Below are positions 32,239-38,044 of a stretch of 38,414 bases of DNA, piece by piece. The stretch comes from a virus. Every line of letters begins with the position of its first letter. Position 1 is the first letter of the stretch. The notes under the pieces were generated by a model. The model was not told the origin of the DNA. It saw only the letters and a list, made by a program, of their open reading frames with translations, and made no database searches. The position numbers and the translations under genes are program-made. The stretch covers positions 1 to 38,414 of IMG/VR virus record IMGVR_UViG_3300033144_006345, one strand, 5' to 3'.

Positions 32239-32427
32239 AAGATGATGTGTCCGTTTCTCAACGGAAGGCTTTTATATTATGGCTTTTCAAATTAATGCAT
32301 ACTTTCGGTTTCCCTGGCATTACGACCGTGTTATTGCTCCTAAACAATAACAGATTATCTGCGAATAGCCAATCCGCTGGAGCTTTCAATAACGAGCGTC
32401 CTCGTATACCCGCTCCGCACATCATTT

Positions 32428-32441
32428 AATTATCAAAGAGA
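32428..32441 (-). repeat. Internal motif CTTTGATAAT, copy 1 of large RNA
   Basis: The sequence TCTCTTTGATAATT follows CGCC (32446-32443), the 3' strand of the first closing helix. Together with the other two copies it marks three equivalent positions between domains. Confidence 0.55.
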
Positions 32442-32515
32442 CGGCGTTGATCCTGATATATCACAAAGTGCCTGAATTGTCCTGACAGGCACACCGCCAC
32501 CTAGTTTAAAAGAAC

Positions 32516-32521
32516 ATTATA
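32516..32521 (-). promoter_or_regulatory. -10 box TATAAT ahead of the large RNA
   Basis: A perfect TATAAT on the minus strand is placed so that transcription would start at about 32508, just before the first helix. No strong -35 box is at 17 bases (ACAATT); a TTGTTA exists but with only a 12-base spacer. The element could need an activator or an extended contact, or be phage sigma dependent. The large RNA is otherwise downstream of the sigma-like gene and could be read from it. Confidence 0.5.
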
Positions 32522-32533
32522 CCCCATCCTTTT

Positions 32534-32546
32534 TAACAAATTGTTA
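32534..32546. promoter_or_regulatory. 13-bp palindrome over the -35 region
   Basis: TAACAAATTGTTA is a perfect inverted repeat with a single central base. It overlaps the stop codon of the sigma-like gene and the place where a -35 box would be read for the TATAAT at 32521-32516. Its position is typical of an operator controlling the large RNA. Confidence 0.4.
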
Positions 32547-33041
32547 TAATAAATGGTTAAGAAGATCCTCACTATCCTTTAACGAGATTGAGTTTTTCAT
32601 TTTAGATAAAGCCTTTACCGTTTTCGATACTACGGTTGAGGGAGGGATATTCATTATCTTTGCAATTTTTTTATACGTTAGTTTTTCATAAAAGTGTAGA
32701 TAAATTATAGTAAGTTCTGTTCCGTTTAGATCAGCGTTCTCTGATAAAACATTAAGAACATCCTTTAACCGTTGTTCATTTGATGTCTTTGATGTGTTTG
32801 ATGTGTCGGGTATATCAGGGGATAAACTTACTGGAGTATCCCTTAATGTTAAGGTTCGAAGTTTATCATATAGAAGAAACTTTATTTTCTTGTATAAGAC
32901 ATCTTGCTCAGGGTGTTTAAGATAGAAAAGAGTAATATCTGACACAAAGTCGTCAAGGAGGTAAAAAGTAAACCTATATTTCAGATAAATCTTCCTTGCA
33001 TAATTCCTTGCTTTGTCTAATCTTTCCTTTTGGTTATCCAT
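32544..33041 (-). CDS. Sigma-like regulator with region 4 helix-turn-helix
   Basis: The product has 165 residues. Residues 1-70 form helices with aromatic residues (YLLDDFVSDITLFYLKHPEQD) reminiscent of the sigma region 2 core. Residues 105-155 contain ELTIIYLHFYEKLTYKKIAKIMNIPPSTVVSKTVKALSKMK, the typical sigma region 4 helix-turn-helix (L-T-Y-x-x-I-A-x-x-M-N-I-x-x-S-T-V). It is shorter than ECF sigma factors, so it may be a degenerate or anti-host sigma or an RNA polymerase co-factor. It is directly upstream of the large RNA, with only the palindrome and the -10 box between them, so it may drive that promoter. The ribosome binding site is AGAAAGGATTAAGA. Confidence 0.65.
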   Translation of the reverse strand: MDNQKERLDKARNYARKIYLKYRFTFYLLDDFVSDITLFYLKHPEQDVLYKKIKFLLYDKLRTLTLRDTPVSLSPDIPDTSNTSKTSNEQRLKDVLNVLSENADLNGTELTIIYLHFYEKLTYKKIAKIMNIPPSTVVSKTVKALSKMKNSISLKDSEDLLNHLL

Positions 33042-33057
33042 TCTTAATCCTTTCTTA

Positions 33058-33294
33058 TTAAAGGAAATTATATATTTTATCTAGTTCGATAGATGAAATA
33101 TTTAATGAGTTTAATATATCTAAGGTTTTCTTACTGATTTTTTCCCTTGTTTTCCTTTCTTTGACAACTCTTTTTTGTTTAATGAGTCTAAGGGTACGTA
33201 GGTCTTTTAGAAAAGCCTCCTTACGGTTAGGAAAAGGAATAATGTTAGGGAGGACACATTTTGTTGTGCTTATTACGAATTCTTCTTCAATCAT
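33058..33294 (-). CDS. Small basic helical protein, unknown
   Basis: The product has 78 residues. The N-terminal part (EEFVISTTKCVLPNIIPFPNR) is followed by a run of Lys/Arg-rich helix (LKDLRTLRLIKQKRVVKERK) and a second helix near the end (TLDILNSLNISSIELDKIY). The basic helix suggests nucleic-acid or RNA polymerase contact; this is inference. It lies between the Xre-like gene, with an 8-base overlap, and the sigma-like gene (16-base gap), a plausible regulatory trio. The ribosome binding site AAAGGACCATAAAAA precedes ATG 33294. Confidence 0.5.
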   Translation of the reverse strand: MIEEEFVISTTKCVLPNIIPFPNRKEAFLKDLRTLRLIKQKRVVKERKTREKISKKTLDILNSLNISSIELDKIYNFL

Positions 33295-33673
33295 TTTTTA
33301 TGGTCCTTTTTGCCTTAATAGTTTCAGGGGAAGTAATGGTCATCGTTTGTAACTGTTCAATGTAGTTGACTTGTTGGACAATGACTCTTCTACACTTACT
33401 ATTTTCTTTTTTCAACTCGGCAATCTCTATGTCTTTTTTACGGCTTAAAACTAGAGATTGCAGTGTTTTTATGCAAAACTTCCCGGCATCATAGAAATCG
33501 ATTGAAGGATAAGCACTAGGGTCAGCATTCTCCAGGCAAGAGATAAACTCTATGTCTAATCCAGTGGTTTCTGCCATCTCTTCTTGAGTTAATTTTAATT
33601 TAGTGCGTAGCTCAAAAACTTGTTGGGCCAATCCCACACAATCGTATTTTAATTTTTGTTCTTTATCCATCAT
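33287..33673 (-). CDS. Xre-like helix-turn-helix protein with coiled-coil tail
   Basis: The product has 128 residues. VFELRTKLKLTQEEMAETTG followed by LDIEFISCLENAD is a typical Xre/Cro helix-turn-helix (helices 1-3 with Q-E-E-M-A). Residues 80-115 form a charged coiled coil (EIAELKKENSKCRR). Dimerising DNA-binding regulators look like this. The start ATG ATG is at 33673 with AGAAAGGACAGTGA; see the repeated cassette of three genes. Its stop overlaps the next gene by 8 bases. It probably regulates early phage genes. Confidence 0.65.
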   Translation of the reverse strand: MMDKEQKLKYDCVGLAQQVFELRTKLKLTQEEMAETTGLDIEFISCLENADPSAYPSIDFYDAGKFCIKTLQSLVLSRKKDIEIAELKKENSKCRRVIVQQVNYIEQLQTMTITSPETIKAKRTIKND

Positions 33674-33990
33674 TCACTGTCCTTTCTTGCCACCTCAGTA
33701 GCTTCTTTAAGTTGCATGTGATTGATACAATAACCAACATTCGGTCTACCGTTAGTATGCCGACAGTTGGGAAGTCCACAAGATAAGTTAAATGCCGACT
33801 TACATAATTTTCTGAGCTTATCCACAACCGCTCTCAACTCGGTGTTTTCTTTTTGTGTTTTCTCAATCTCGACAACTACATTTTTAATAAACTGCAAGGG
33901 ATCAGAACACTCTTTTGTATAAACGTGCCCTTTCAGAATACCGGCCAGCATGGCAATAATTGAGTTAAAATCTTCATTTTTATCCATCAT
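33670..33990 (-). CDS. Small helical/Cys protein, unknown
   Basis: The product has 106 residues. Residues 1-60 are helical. Residues 60-90 contain KLCKSAFNLSCGLPNCRHTNGRPNVGYCINHM, with several Cys and His that may bind zinc. The end is a short charged helix. It begins ATG ATG after GGAAAGGACGGTAG in the repeated cassette, and its stop overlaps the start of the Xre-like gene (GAATGATGG). The function is unknown. Confidence 0.55.
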   Translation of the reverse strand: MMDKNEDFNSIIAMLAGILKGHVYTKECSDPLQFIKNVVVEIEKTQKENTELRAVVDKLRKLCKSAFNLSCGLPNCRHTNGRPNVGYCINHMQLKEATEVARKDSE

Positions 33991-34067
33991 CTACCGTCCT
34001 TTCCTAAGCCACGCTCCCACCCCATCAACGCAGTAGCCAGATAATCGCAAATCTGTTGGTTATTCAT
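33987..34067 (-). CDS. 26-residue ORF between MazG-like and Cys-rich genes
   Basis: ATG 34067 (or the directly preceding ATG 34070) to TGA 33987 encodes NNQQICDYLATALMGWERG and LGKDGR. The segment 'I-C-x-Y-L-A-T-x-x-M-G-W-E' matches the start of a common family of longer phage proteins, so this may be a truncated member. The gene is preceded by GAAAGGACGGTGT and its TGA overlaps the next ATG. It is short but placed exactly between neighbours with the same initiation cassette. Confidence 0.55.
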   Translation of the reverse strand: MNNQQICDYLATALMGWERGLGKDGR

Positions 34068-34368
34068 CATACACCGTCCTTTCTTTCTTCAAACTAATTT
34101 GATTATCAATGTGTGCAATATTTCTAACACACATGGCCGCTGTTTGAATAAGCTCCTTTCGCAATTCATCAATAGGTAGTTTGTCCCAATAAACTTGGTT
34201 GGCTGCTTTCACAGCCTCCCCAGCCTCCTCTGACATGATAGATACCCCGTGAATGATATCATCACTCCAATGAGGGAACTTTGTTTGGGCTGATCGAAGC
34301 TCTAGCCCAATCTCCCAGGTAATATCATCGAATTGAAGTTTGCTAAGTATGTGTTTTTTAGTCATCAT
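34060..34368 (-). CDS. MazG-like nucleotide pyrophosphohydrolase
   Basis: The product has 102 residues from ATG 34368 (a second ATG follows at once). FPHWSDDIIHGVSIMSEEAGEAVKAAN contains the E-E-x-x-E metal site of MazG/all-alpha NTP pyrophosphatases, and ELRKELIQTAAMCVRNIA is the second helix, although the usual second acidic pair (E-x-x-D) is E-x-x-x-x-Q here. The enzyme would hydrolyse dNTPs or NTPs, cleaning the pool or acting on alarmones. It follows a 26-residue ORF whose end overlaps its start. An upstream in-frame codon (34422) gives an N-terminal extension but lacks a binding site. Confidence 0.7.
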   Translation of the reverse strand: MMTKKHILSKLQFDDITWEIGLELRSAQTKFPHWSDDIIHGVSIMSEEAGEAVKAANQVYWDKLPIDELRKELIQTAAMCVRNIAHIDNQISLKKERTVYDE

Positions 34369-34438
34369 AGTAGTAGAGTATTGCTTCTTGATGATCTTCA
34401 AGTCCCTTGATAAGGTTATCAATTTGTTCTTTCTTCAT
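34358..34438 (-). CDS. 26-residue ORF overlapping the MazG-like start
   Basis: ATG 34438 to TAA 34358 encodes KKEQIDNLIKGLEDHQEAI followed by LYYYDD. It is a helical, charged short peptide. The last codons overlap the ATGATG start of the MazG-like gene (TATGATGACTAA), so translation could be coupled. The upstream site GATTAAAAA is poor. It may be a leader peptide or a small phage protein. Confidence 0.4.
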   Translation of the reverse strand: MKKEQIDNLIKGLEDHQEAILYYYDD

Positions 34439-34502
34439 TTTTTAATCTTTTTTTTATTTTTTACTTACTTGTTTACTTGGATACTTGGATAAAGATAAAG
34501 AA

Positions 34503-34573
34503 AAAAGTCCCCTTAAATAAGGGAGAAGGAAACATCTAATGGAAAGAAACTCCTTTATTAAAAGGGGACTTTT
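34503..34573. terminator. Long stem-loop, probable bidirectional terminator
   Basis: AAAAGTCCCCTTaaAtAAGGGA near 34503-34524 pairs with TCCTTTATTAAAAGGGGACTTTT near 34551-34573 (12 bp without mismatch plus an inner, imperfect part), with a loop of about 26 bases. A-runs on one side and T-runs on the other give a U tract for either strand. It ends the minus-strand transcript from the gene at 34579-34932. Confidence 0.7.
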
Positions 34574-34578
34574 GTTCC

Positions 34579-34932
34579 TTAAGTGTTAAGTTCATGTTCT
34601 CGTTCAAGTTCAAGTTCACGAGCTTTCTTATCAATTAAATCAAGGACGGCATTTTTGTTTCCTGCTTTTACGTCATCAAGGGCACTTGAGTACTCTTCTC
34701 TCGTTAAAGCGTTTGTAGCTTCTCTCCTCAGTTGTTTCTCTGAGCTTTTTGACGTAACACCAGACTTTGCTTTACCTCTAGTAATACTCTTTGTCCTCGC
34801 ATTACCACGAGATAACCATTCTGCTTCACCTAAGTCTAAGATTGCCTCCTCATTAGATTCATAGATAGGGAAAGGACAATCCTTTATGAGAACTTTCCCC
34901 CCGGCTTTTATATCAGAATAACCTTGTCGCAT
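34579..34932 (-). CDS. Small phage protein, unknown
   Basis: The product has 117 residues. Residues 1-45 look folded (KVLIKDCPFPIYESNEEAIL). The middle is Lys/Ser/Gly/Thr-rich (KSITRGKAKSGVTSKSS) and likely flexible. Residues 75-117 form charged helices (LDDVKAGNKNAVLDLIDKKARELELERE). The ribosome binding site AACAAAGGAGATAAAAA precedes ATG 34932. It is followed by the strong stem-loop. A TATAAT-like sequence (TATATATAAT at 35000-34991) stands upstream. No family is recognised. Confidence 0.6.
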   Translation of the reverse strand: MRQGYSDIKAGGKVLIKDCPFPIYESNEEAILDLGEAEWLSRGNARTKSITRGKAKSGVTSKSSEKQLRREATNALTREEYSSALDDVKAGNKNAVLDLIDKKARELELEREHELNT

Positions 34933-35088
34933 TTTTTATCTCCTTTGTTTTTACAGATTTGTTTCTACAAAACGTTTGATTTAAGTAACAATTATATATA
35001 CGGGCAAAACAAGGCGGTTTACTTAATAAAAATTGGGTAAAGAAAAAATATTTACTTAAAGTCATCGAGGTTGCTCCTAGAGGATCGA

Positions 35089-35307
35089 TCAGTCCTCTGT
35101 AATCGTGGCAATAAGGTTCTCTATTCCACCACCTGTACTCCCACTCGTTTTGAATATCTTGAAAGAATCTTTGCCTTTTTCATGGAATCCAATAACACGG
35201 ACTCCCAATTTCCACCCCCGGATGTGGCCTTCGATGCCAGATTCCTTGCCGCCTTGCCGGGTAACTTTACCTCGACTGCCTTGGATACTTGCATAAAACT
35301 GACTCAT
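35089..35307 (-). CDS. Conserved small phage protein (SQFYASIQGSRGK type)
   Basis: The product has 72 residues. MSQFYASIQGSRGKVTRQGG, then KESGIEGHIRGWKLGVRVIG, FHEKGKDSFKIFKTSG match a family of short proteins widely seen in phages and plasmids ('M-S-Q-F-Y-A-x-I-Q-G-x-R-G, G-I-x-G-H-I-R-G-W, G-V-x-V, H-x-x-x-x-D, T-S-G-S'). It looks like a small beta fold; its function is unknown. The ribosome binding site GGAGATGGAAAG precedes ATG 35307. It is followed by about 150 bases without a gene. Confidence 0.75.
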   Translation of the reverse strand: MSQFYASIQGSRGKVTRQGGKESGIEGHIRGWKLGVRVIGFHEKGKDSFKIFKTSGSTGGGIENLIATITED

Positions 35308-35332
35308 CTTTCCATCTCCAAAAAAAGGTTAA

Positions 35333-35767
35333 TCAAATATTAGCAACGTTACTAGTAATCTGTCTAAAGATGACTTCGGTGTGGATAAGGAGAGCTACTG
35401 TTACCATAATATCAGTAGGGATTTTCGCTGGGTTGTCGTCAGGGAGGAGTAAATAAGGCATGTAGAAAAGTTTCATTCTATCAAAGCGACTCCATACATC
35501 ATTGATTTCTTTTTTAATCCCTTGGAGATCAAGGTCATCTGAGGATAGGGGAGGTCTAAGAGGGACTCCATTTAATGCAATCTCTCCAATAAGTACACTT
35601 ATTAAGCATTTAAGAACACGTGGGGGGAAAACATTCTCAGGGTCTTCAGGGTTTTCCATGAGATTATTAGTGTTCCTTAGGAGTTCATCTTGTATTCCTT
35701 GCTCGGATATTCCCTTCCATATTTGGTCTAGTTCAGCTCTGGCTAATATATTCTCTTTGTTTTCCAT
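35333..35767 (-). CDS. Early phage protein, unknown
   Basis: The product has 144 residues. It is helical with Leu/Ile-rich stretches (RVLKCLISVLIGEIALNG; ADIMVTVALLIHTEVIFRQ-like end) and acidic loops. There is no Cys cluster, P-loop or helix-turn-helix. The ribosome binding site AAAAGGAGATTTAAAA precedes ATG 35767. It follows the 29-residue membrane peptide gene by 19 bases. No family is recognised. Confidence 0.6.
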   Translation of the reverse strand: MENKENILARAELDQIWKGISEQGIQDELLRNTNNLMENPEDPENVFPPRVLKCLISVLIGEIALNGVPLRPPLSSDDLDLQGIKKEINDVWSRFDRMKLFYMPYLLLPDDNPAKIPTDIMVTVALLIHTEVIFRQITSNVANI

Positions 35768-35785
35768 TTTTAAATCTCCTTTTTA

Positions 35786-35875
35786 TTAACAAGAGTATAG
35801 AAGGATTAAGAGTAAGAAAAGCGAAGCAACTAAAAGAATTGCTTGTAACGTTACGCAAATGTCATCCCAATTCAT
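35786..35875 (-). CDS. 29-residue single-span membrane peptide
   Basis: ATG 35875 to TAA 35786 encodes MNWDDICVTLQAILLVASLF and then LLLILLYSC. After a short acidic start, residues 9-29 are almost all hydrophobic, so this is a membrane peptide. The ribosome binding site AAGGAGATAATAAA is strong, with ideal spacing. Such tiny membrane peptides in early phage regions can modify host membrane or superinfection; that is inference. Confidence 0.65.
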   Translation of the reverse strand: MNWDDICVTLQAILLVASLFLLLILLYSC

Positions 35876-35879
35876 TTTA

Positions 35880-36056
35880 TTATCTCCTTTTTTCTCTATA
35901 AAAATCACCTAGGATGTAGGTGATTACATAGGGGGTTGATCCCTGGGTCTTAATGGTAATTGAAAGAGGTTGGTTTACTAAGTCTATTAGGGTTTCCTTA
36001 ATGTCGTTAATCTCCATTAATCTTTGTTTGTTTGGTTTGTCTTTTTTGTGTATCAT
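35880..36056 (-). CDS. 58-residue protein, unknown
   Basis: ATG 36056 to TAA 35880 encodes a basic start (IHKKDKPNKQRLMEINDIKE) followed by LIDLVNQPLSITIKTQGSTP and VITYILGDFYREKRR. Helix then beta strands give a plausible small domain. The ribosome binding site AAAGGAGACTAAAAA is strong. The gene overlaps the stop of its upstream neighbour by 4 bases, and its end holds the binding site of the next peptide gene. No motif is recognised. Confidence 0.6.
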   Translation of the reverse strand: MIHKKDKPNKQRLMEINDIKETLIDLVNQPLSITIKTQGSTPYVITYILGDFYREKRR

Positions 36057-36469
36057 TTTTTAGTCTCCTTTTTTGTTCTAGAAAGTTTACACATGGTTAC
36101 GGCCCGGAAAACGGCCTGTGAGGGTTTTATGCTGTTGAAGAACTCTGGATATCCAGCAGCAATGAAGTCTTTCTTAAAACACTTTACTTTAATAATTATG
36201 TGACGAAGGGAAAGGTCTTGCTCTATTTGGTTACGGTATAGGAAAACGTGAAATCCTTTGTTGACTCTAGTATGCTCTTTACTTGTCAAGGTTATCTTGG
36301 CTCTAGATGAAACATGACGCCCAGGAGTCCAATGTTGAATAGGATAATAAAGGGAAGATAAGTTACCCAGTTTCTTTCCACGCACCTCTTTATACGCATA
36401 GATAAAGGAATGCTTTTTAAACTTTTTTAGAAGATCTTTCTCAAGGTCTTTTGATCTCATAAGGCACAT
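36053..36469 (-). CDS. Phage early protein with aromatic beta core, unknown
   Basis: The product has 138 residues. SFIYAYKEVRGKKLGNLSS, YYPIQHWTPGRHV and then VNKGFHVFLYRN resemble a group of phage proteins with 'Y-A-Y-K, S/P-x-x-Y-x-P-G, N-x-G-I-H-V' motifs. IIIKVKCFKKDFIAAGYPE, typical of the end of that group, follows (C-x-x-x-D-F-I-A-A-G). The function is unknown. The ribosome binding site AAAAGGAGATATTTAAA precedes ATG 36469. The gene overlaps the 58-residue gene by 4 bases. Confidence 0.6.
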   Translation of the reverse strand: MCLMRSKDLEKDLLKKFKKHSFIYAYKEVRGKKLGNLSSLYYPIQHWTPGRHVSSRAKITLTSKEHTRVNKGFHVFLYRNQIEQDLSLRHIIIKVKCFKKDFIAAGYPEFFNSIKPSQAVFRAVTMCKLSRTKKETKK

Positions 36470-36504
36470 TTTAAATATCTCCTTTTCTTAAGTTAAGTTC
36501 ATGT

Positions 36505-37008
36505 TCATGCCTTTTCAAACAAAACAATGTCCGCCCATTGAATATGGCCGAGAAGAAGGGTTTCAGAGTCAAGATAGACTTTTTCAAATCTACTAAAGGA
36601 GGTTATTGGAGGAAATAGATCGAGACTAACATCGGCAGAACTTGGACGGTATGTTATAAAGAGTGTCCTAAGCTTAATCTGAATACCACCAAACGTTTGG
36701 TATACACAAAAGGCACCATTTAAGGGGGGTAGTTCCTCTTGCTCAATTTCCCTTAAATGTGGGACATTCCATTCACAGGTATCACACGAATCATGACATT
36801 CACAATGTGGACATCCTATAGGAGTACATAAGGTAACTTCCTCATCAAAGGTCTCATTGAAGATTTCCTTTAGATAAGGTTTTTTGGAACGTAAGAAGTC
36901 TAATAATACAATATTACGATCTTTAATCTGTCGTGCCTGTTCATAGGTTGTCTTGATAAAGGATAGTTCCTTTATTTCAAGTTTGGTTAAGACGTTCTCA
37001 TAGTTCAT
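36505..37008 (-). CDS. Cys-rich early protein, unknown
   Basis: The product has 167 residues from ATG 37008, after AAAGGAGATAATAAA; the extended frame to 37071 lacks a binding site. The first 55 residues form helices (EIKELSFIKTTYEQARQ). Residues about 60-80 carry CTPIGCPHCECHDSCDTCEW, seven Cys in 20 residues and a probable zinc or metal site. The last part is beta-rich and aromatic. It is the first gene after the gene-free region at 37.0-38.0 kb and so may be the first gene of the early operon. The function is unknown. Confidence 0.6.
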   Translation of the reverse strand: MNYENVLTKLEIKELSFIKTTYEQARQIKDRNIVLLDFLRSKKPYLKEIFNETFDEEVTLCTPIGCPHCECHDSCDTCEWNVPHLREIEQEELPPLNGAFCVYQTFGGIQIKLRTLFITYRPSSADVSLDLFPPITSFSRFEKVYLDSETLLLGHIQWADIVLFEKA

Positions 37009-37296
37009 TTTATTATCTCCTTTAAAAAAGTTTCCTTTCTTTGTCTTACCGGTTTGTTTAAATAATGTCATCGAGTGACGTGGGTGTTTTGATATTGTTA
37101 GGCAAATGTAGTGGTTTTCTTAATATTGTATCCTTTAGCTTGAAGCAAGCTATGAGTAATAAGTGTAGTAAATCCCTTGCTTACTTATGCTTGCTTATGC
37201 TTGCTTATGTTTACTTAGGGTAAGGGGTAAACTAACAAAATGGTTAGTTTATGCTGTTTTTGGTATCCAAATGTTTTAAAAAGGGTCAATGTTAAG

Positions 37297-37475
37297 GTGA
37301 TAGTTTTTATGGTGTTGCGTAATTCCAGGTGTCCTTTGTGATAGTTATTAGGGTGTTAAGTAAATGTATGTAAATGTATTACTTACGGGGGTGATAATTC
37401 TCATTGCTTGCTTCGGGCAAATGATAATTCTAATAACCAAATGTCTTGCTTATGTTATATAAAAAGGTGATAGTT
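37297..37475 (+). repeat. GTGATAGTT direct repeats
   Basis: GTGATAGTT occurs at 37297-37305, 37338-37346 and 37467-37475. Variants GTGATAATT (37391-37399) and ATGATAATT (37421-37429) lie between. All five copies are in the same orientation within 180 bases, as iterons or binding sites of one protein would be. Confidence 0.6.
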
Positions 37476-37627
37476 TTATATAGTATCGAGCAAGTGTTTT
37501 GGTAATAATAAATGTAGTTTTCCAAGGCCGTTTTGGTTATAAGTCGTTATCCTATATTTACTTAGGCTACTTACTAGGTGGTAAAGTTAGTTGAGTTGGT
37601 CGAATGTTAGTTGAAATGTTAATGTTA

Positions 37628-37860
37628 TAACCCCTTACTACATAATAACTTATGGCAATGTTAGAAGTATTAGAAAGTTAGATGGGTTAGTTTTGAAACA
37701 CTGCCACATTTGCTGTAGTGGATGTATTTATTTTTTTTTTTTTTTTTTTTTTTAAGAAAGACCCGGCAAGTGGCGTATGTGAGGGTAACTAAAAAATAGC
37801 CCCCAGCTAAGTAACTAAAACAACTAACATTAATATAAAGTGTTATGTAGTAAGGGGTTA
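37628..37860. repeat. Long inverted repeat around a T23 tract
   Basis: TAACCCCTTACTACATAA (37628-37645) is the perfect 18-bp reverse complement of 37843-37860. In the same register AATGTTAG (37657-37664) matches CTAACATT (37824-37831), giving 37-bp imperfect arms with a 159-bp centre. The centre holds 23 consecutive T at 37731-37753. Confidence 0.7.
37731..37753 (+). repeat. Homopolymer run of 23 T
   Basis: Twenty-three T's in a row (preceded by ATTTA) are by far the longest homopolymer in the window. Length may be uncertain because sequencing and replication slip on such runs. Position at the centre of the inverted repeat suggests a functional or a slippage-prone site. Confidence 0.7.
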
Positions 37861-37997
37861 GGGTGATGGGTTTCCAGCTAACCTTAACTACGTTTAACTA
37901 ATTTACAAGAAAAGTGTGAGACATTAGTTTATGTAAGGCTTTTTAAGGGCTTGTGTTTTTTAAGGGGGTAAGGGGTACGGGTTGGGTTTTTAAATGC

Positions 37998-38009
37998 CGT
38001 GGTACCACG
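37998..38009. promoter_or_regulatory. 12-bp palindrome CGTGGTACCACG
   Basis: A perfect GC-richer palindrome in an AT-rich stretch, 36 bases before the stop of the gene at 38045. Such sites usually bind a dimeric regulator or mark a cleavage site. No function can be read. Confidence 0.4.
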
Positions 38010-38044
38010 TTTCCCGGCCATTTTGCCCCCTTTGCACAAAACCC

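Larger units (their letters stand above)
31846..32508 (-). ncRNA. Large structured non-coding RNA (~660 nt; GOLLD/ROOL-like candidate)
   Basis: This stretch has no credible gene on either strand, is more GC-rich than its surroundings, and folds densely on the minus strand. Helices seen: 32492-32486 with 32474-32468 (7 bp); 32425-32418 with 32249-32242 (8 bp, long range); hairpins 32351-32345/32336-32330, 32377-32372/32366-32361 and 32265-32260/32255-32250 (GAGA tetraloop); 32216-32205 with 32100-32089 (12 bp including two G-U); 32190-32185 with 32168-32163; 32072-32066 with 31996-31990 (7 bp); 32033-32026 with 32015-32008 (8 bp); a possible H-type pseudoknot (31940-31935/31907-31902 and 31929-31925/31885-31881); and the terminal helix 31976-31967 with 31860-31851 plus U6. 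Giant phage RNAs of this kind include GOLLD and ROOL. Class membership is inference. Confidence 0.8.
37009..38044. other. ~1 kb gene-free region with repeats, possible origin or early control region
   Basis: No frame longer than a few dozen codons with a binding site is visible. The + strand is T- and G-rich, with repeated GGGGTAAGGGG-like stretches. It contains five GTGATAGTT-type repeats (37297, 37338, 37391, 37421, 37467), tandem GCTTGCTTAT units near 37187-37215, three GTTAGTTG copies (37586, 37606, and reversed at 37821), a large inverted repeat around a T23 tract, and a palindrome. Iterated repeats, strand bias and melting-prone tracts are typical of replication origins. Confidence 0.55.

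Noticed and set aside
31744-32429. Plus-strand frames of 76-91 residues in the large RNA
   Set aside because: No ribosome binding sites, odd amino acid mixtures, and the minus strand shows dense complementary helices; they are chance frames in GC-richer DNA.
34991-35000. TATATATAAT as promoter of the gene at 34579-34932
   Set aside because: No -35 box at normal spacing in an AT-rich gap; mentioned only within the gene entry.
37009-37071. Extended start of the Cys-rich early gene to 37071
   Set aside because: No binding site, while ATG 37008 has a strong AAAGGAGATAATAAA; the extension is non-coding leader.
37187-37215. CRISPR-like array in the GCTTGCTTAT repeats
   Set aside because: The units are 10 bases, directly adjacent and without spacers, and no cas gene is present. 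They are tandem repeats.
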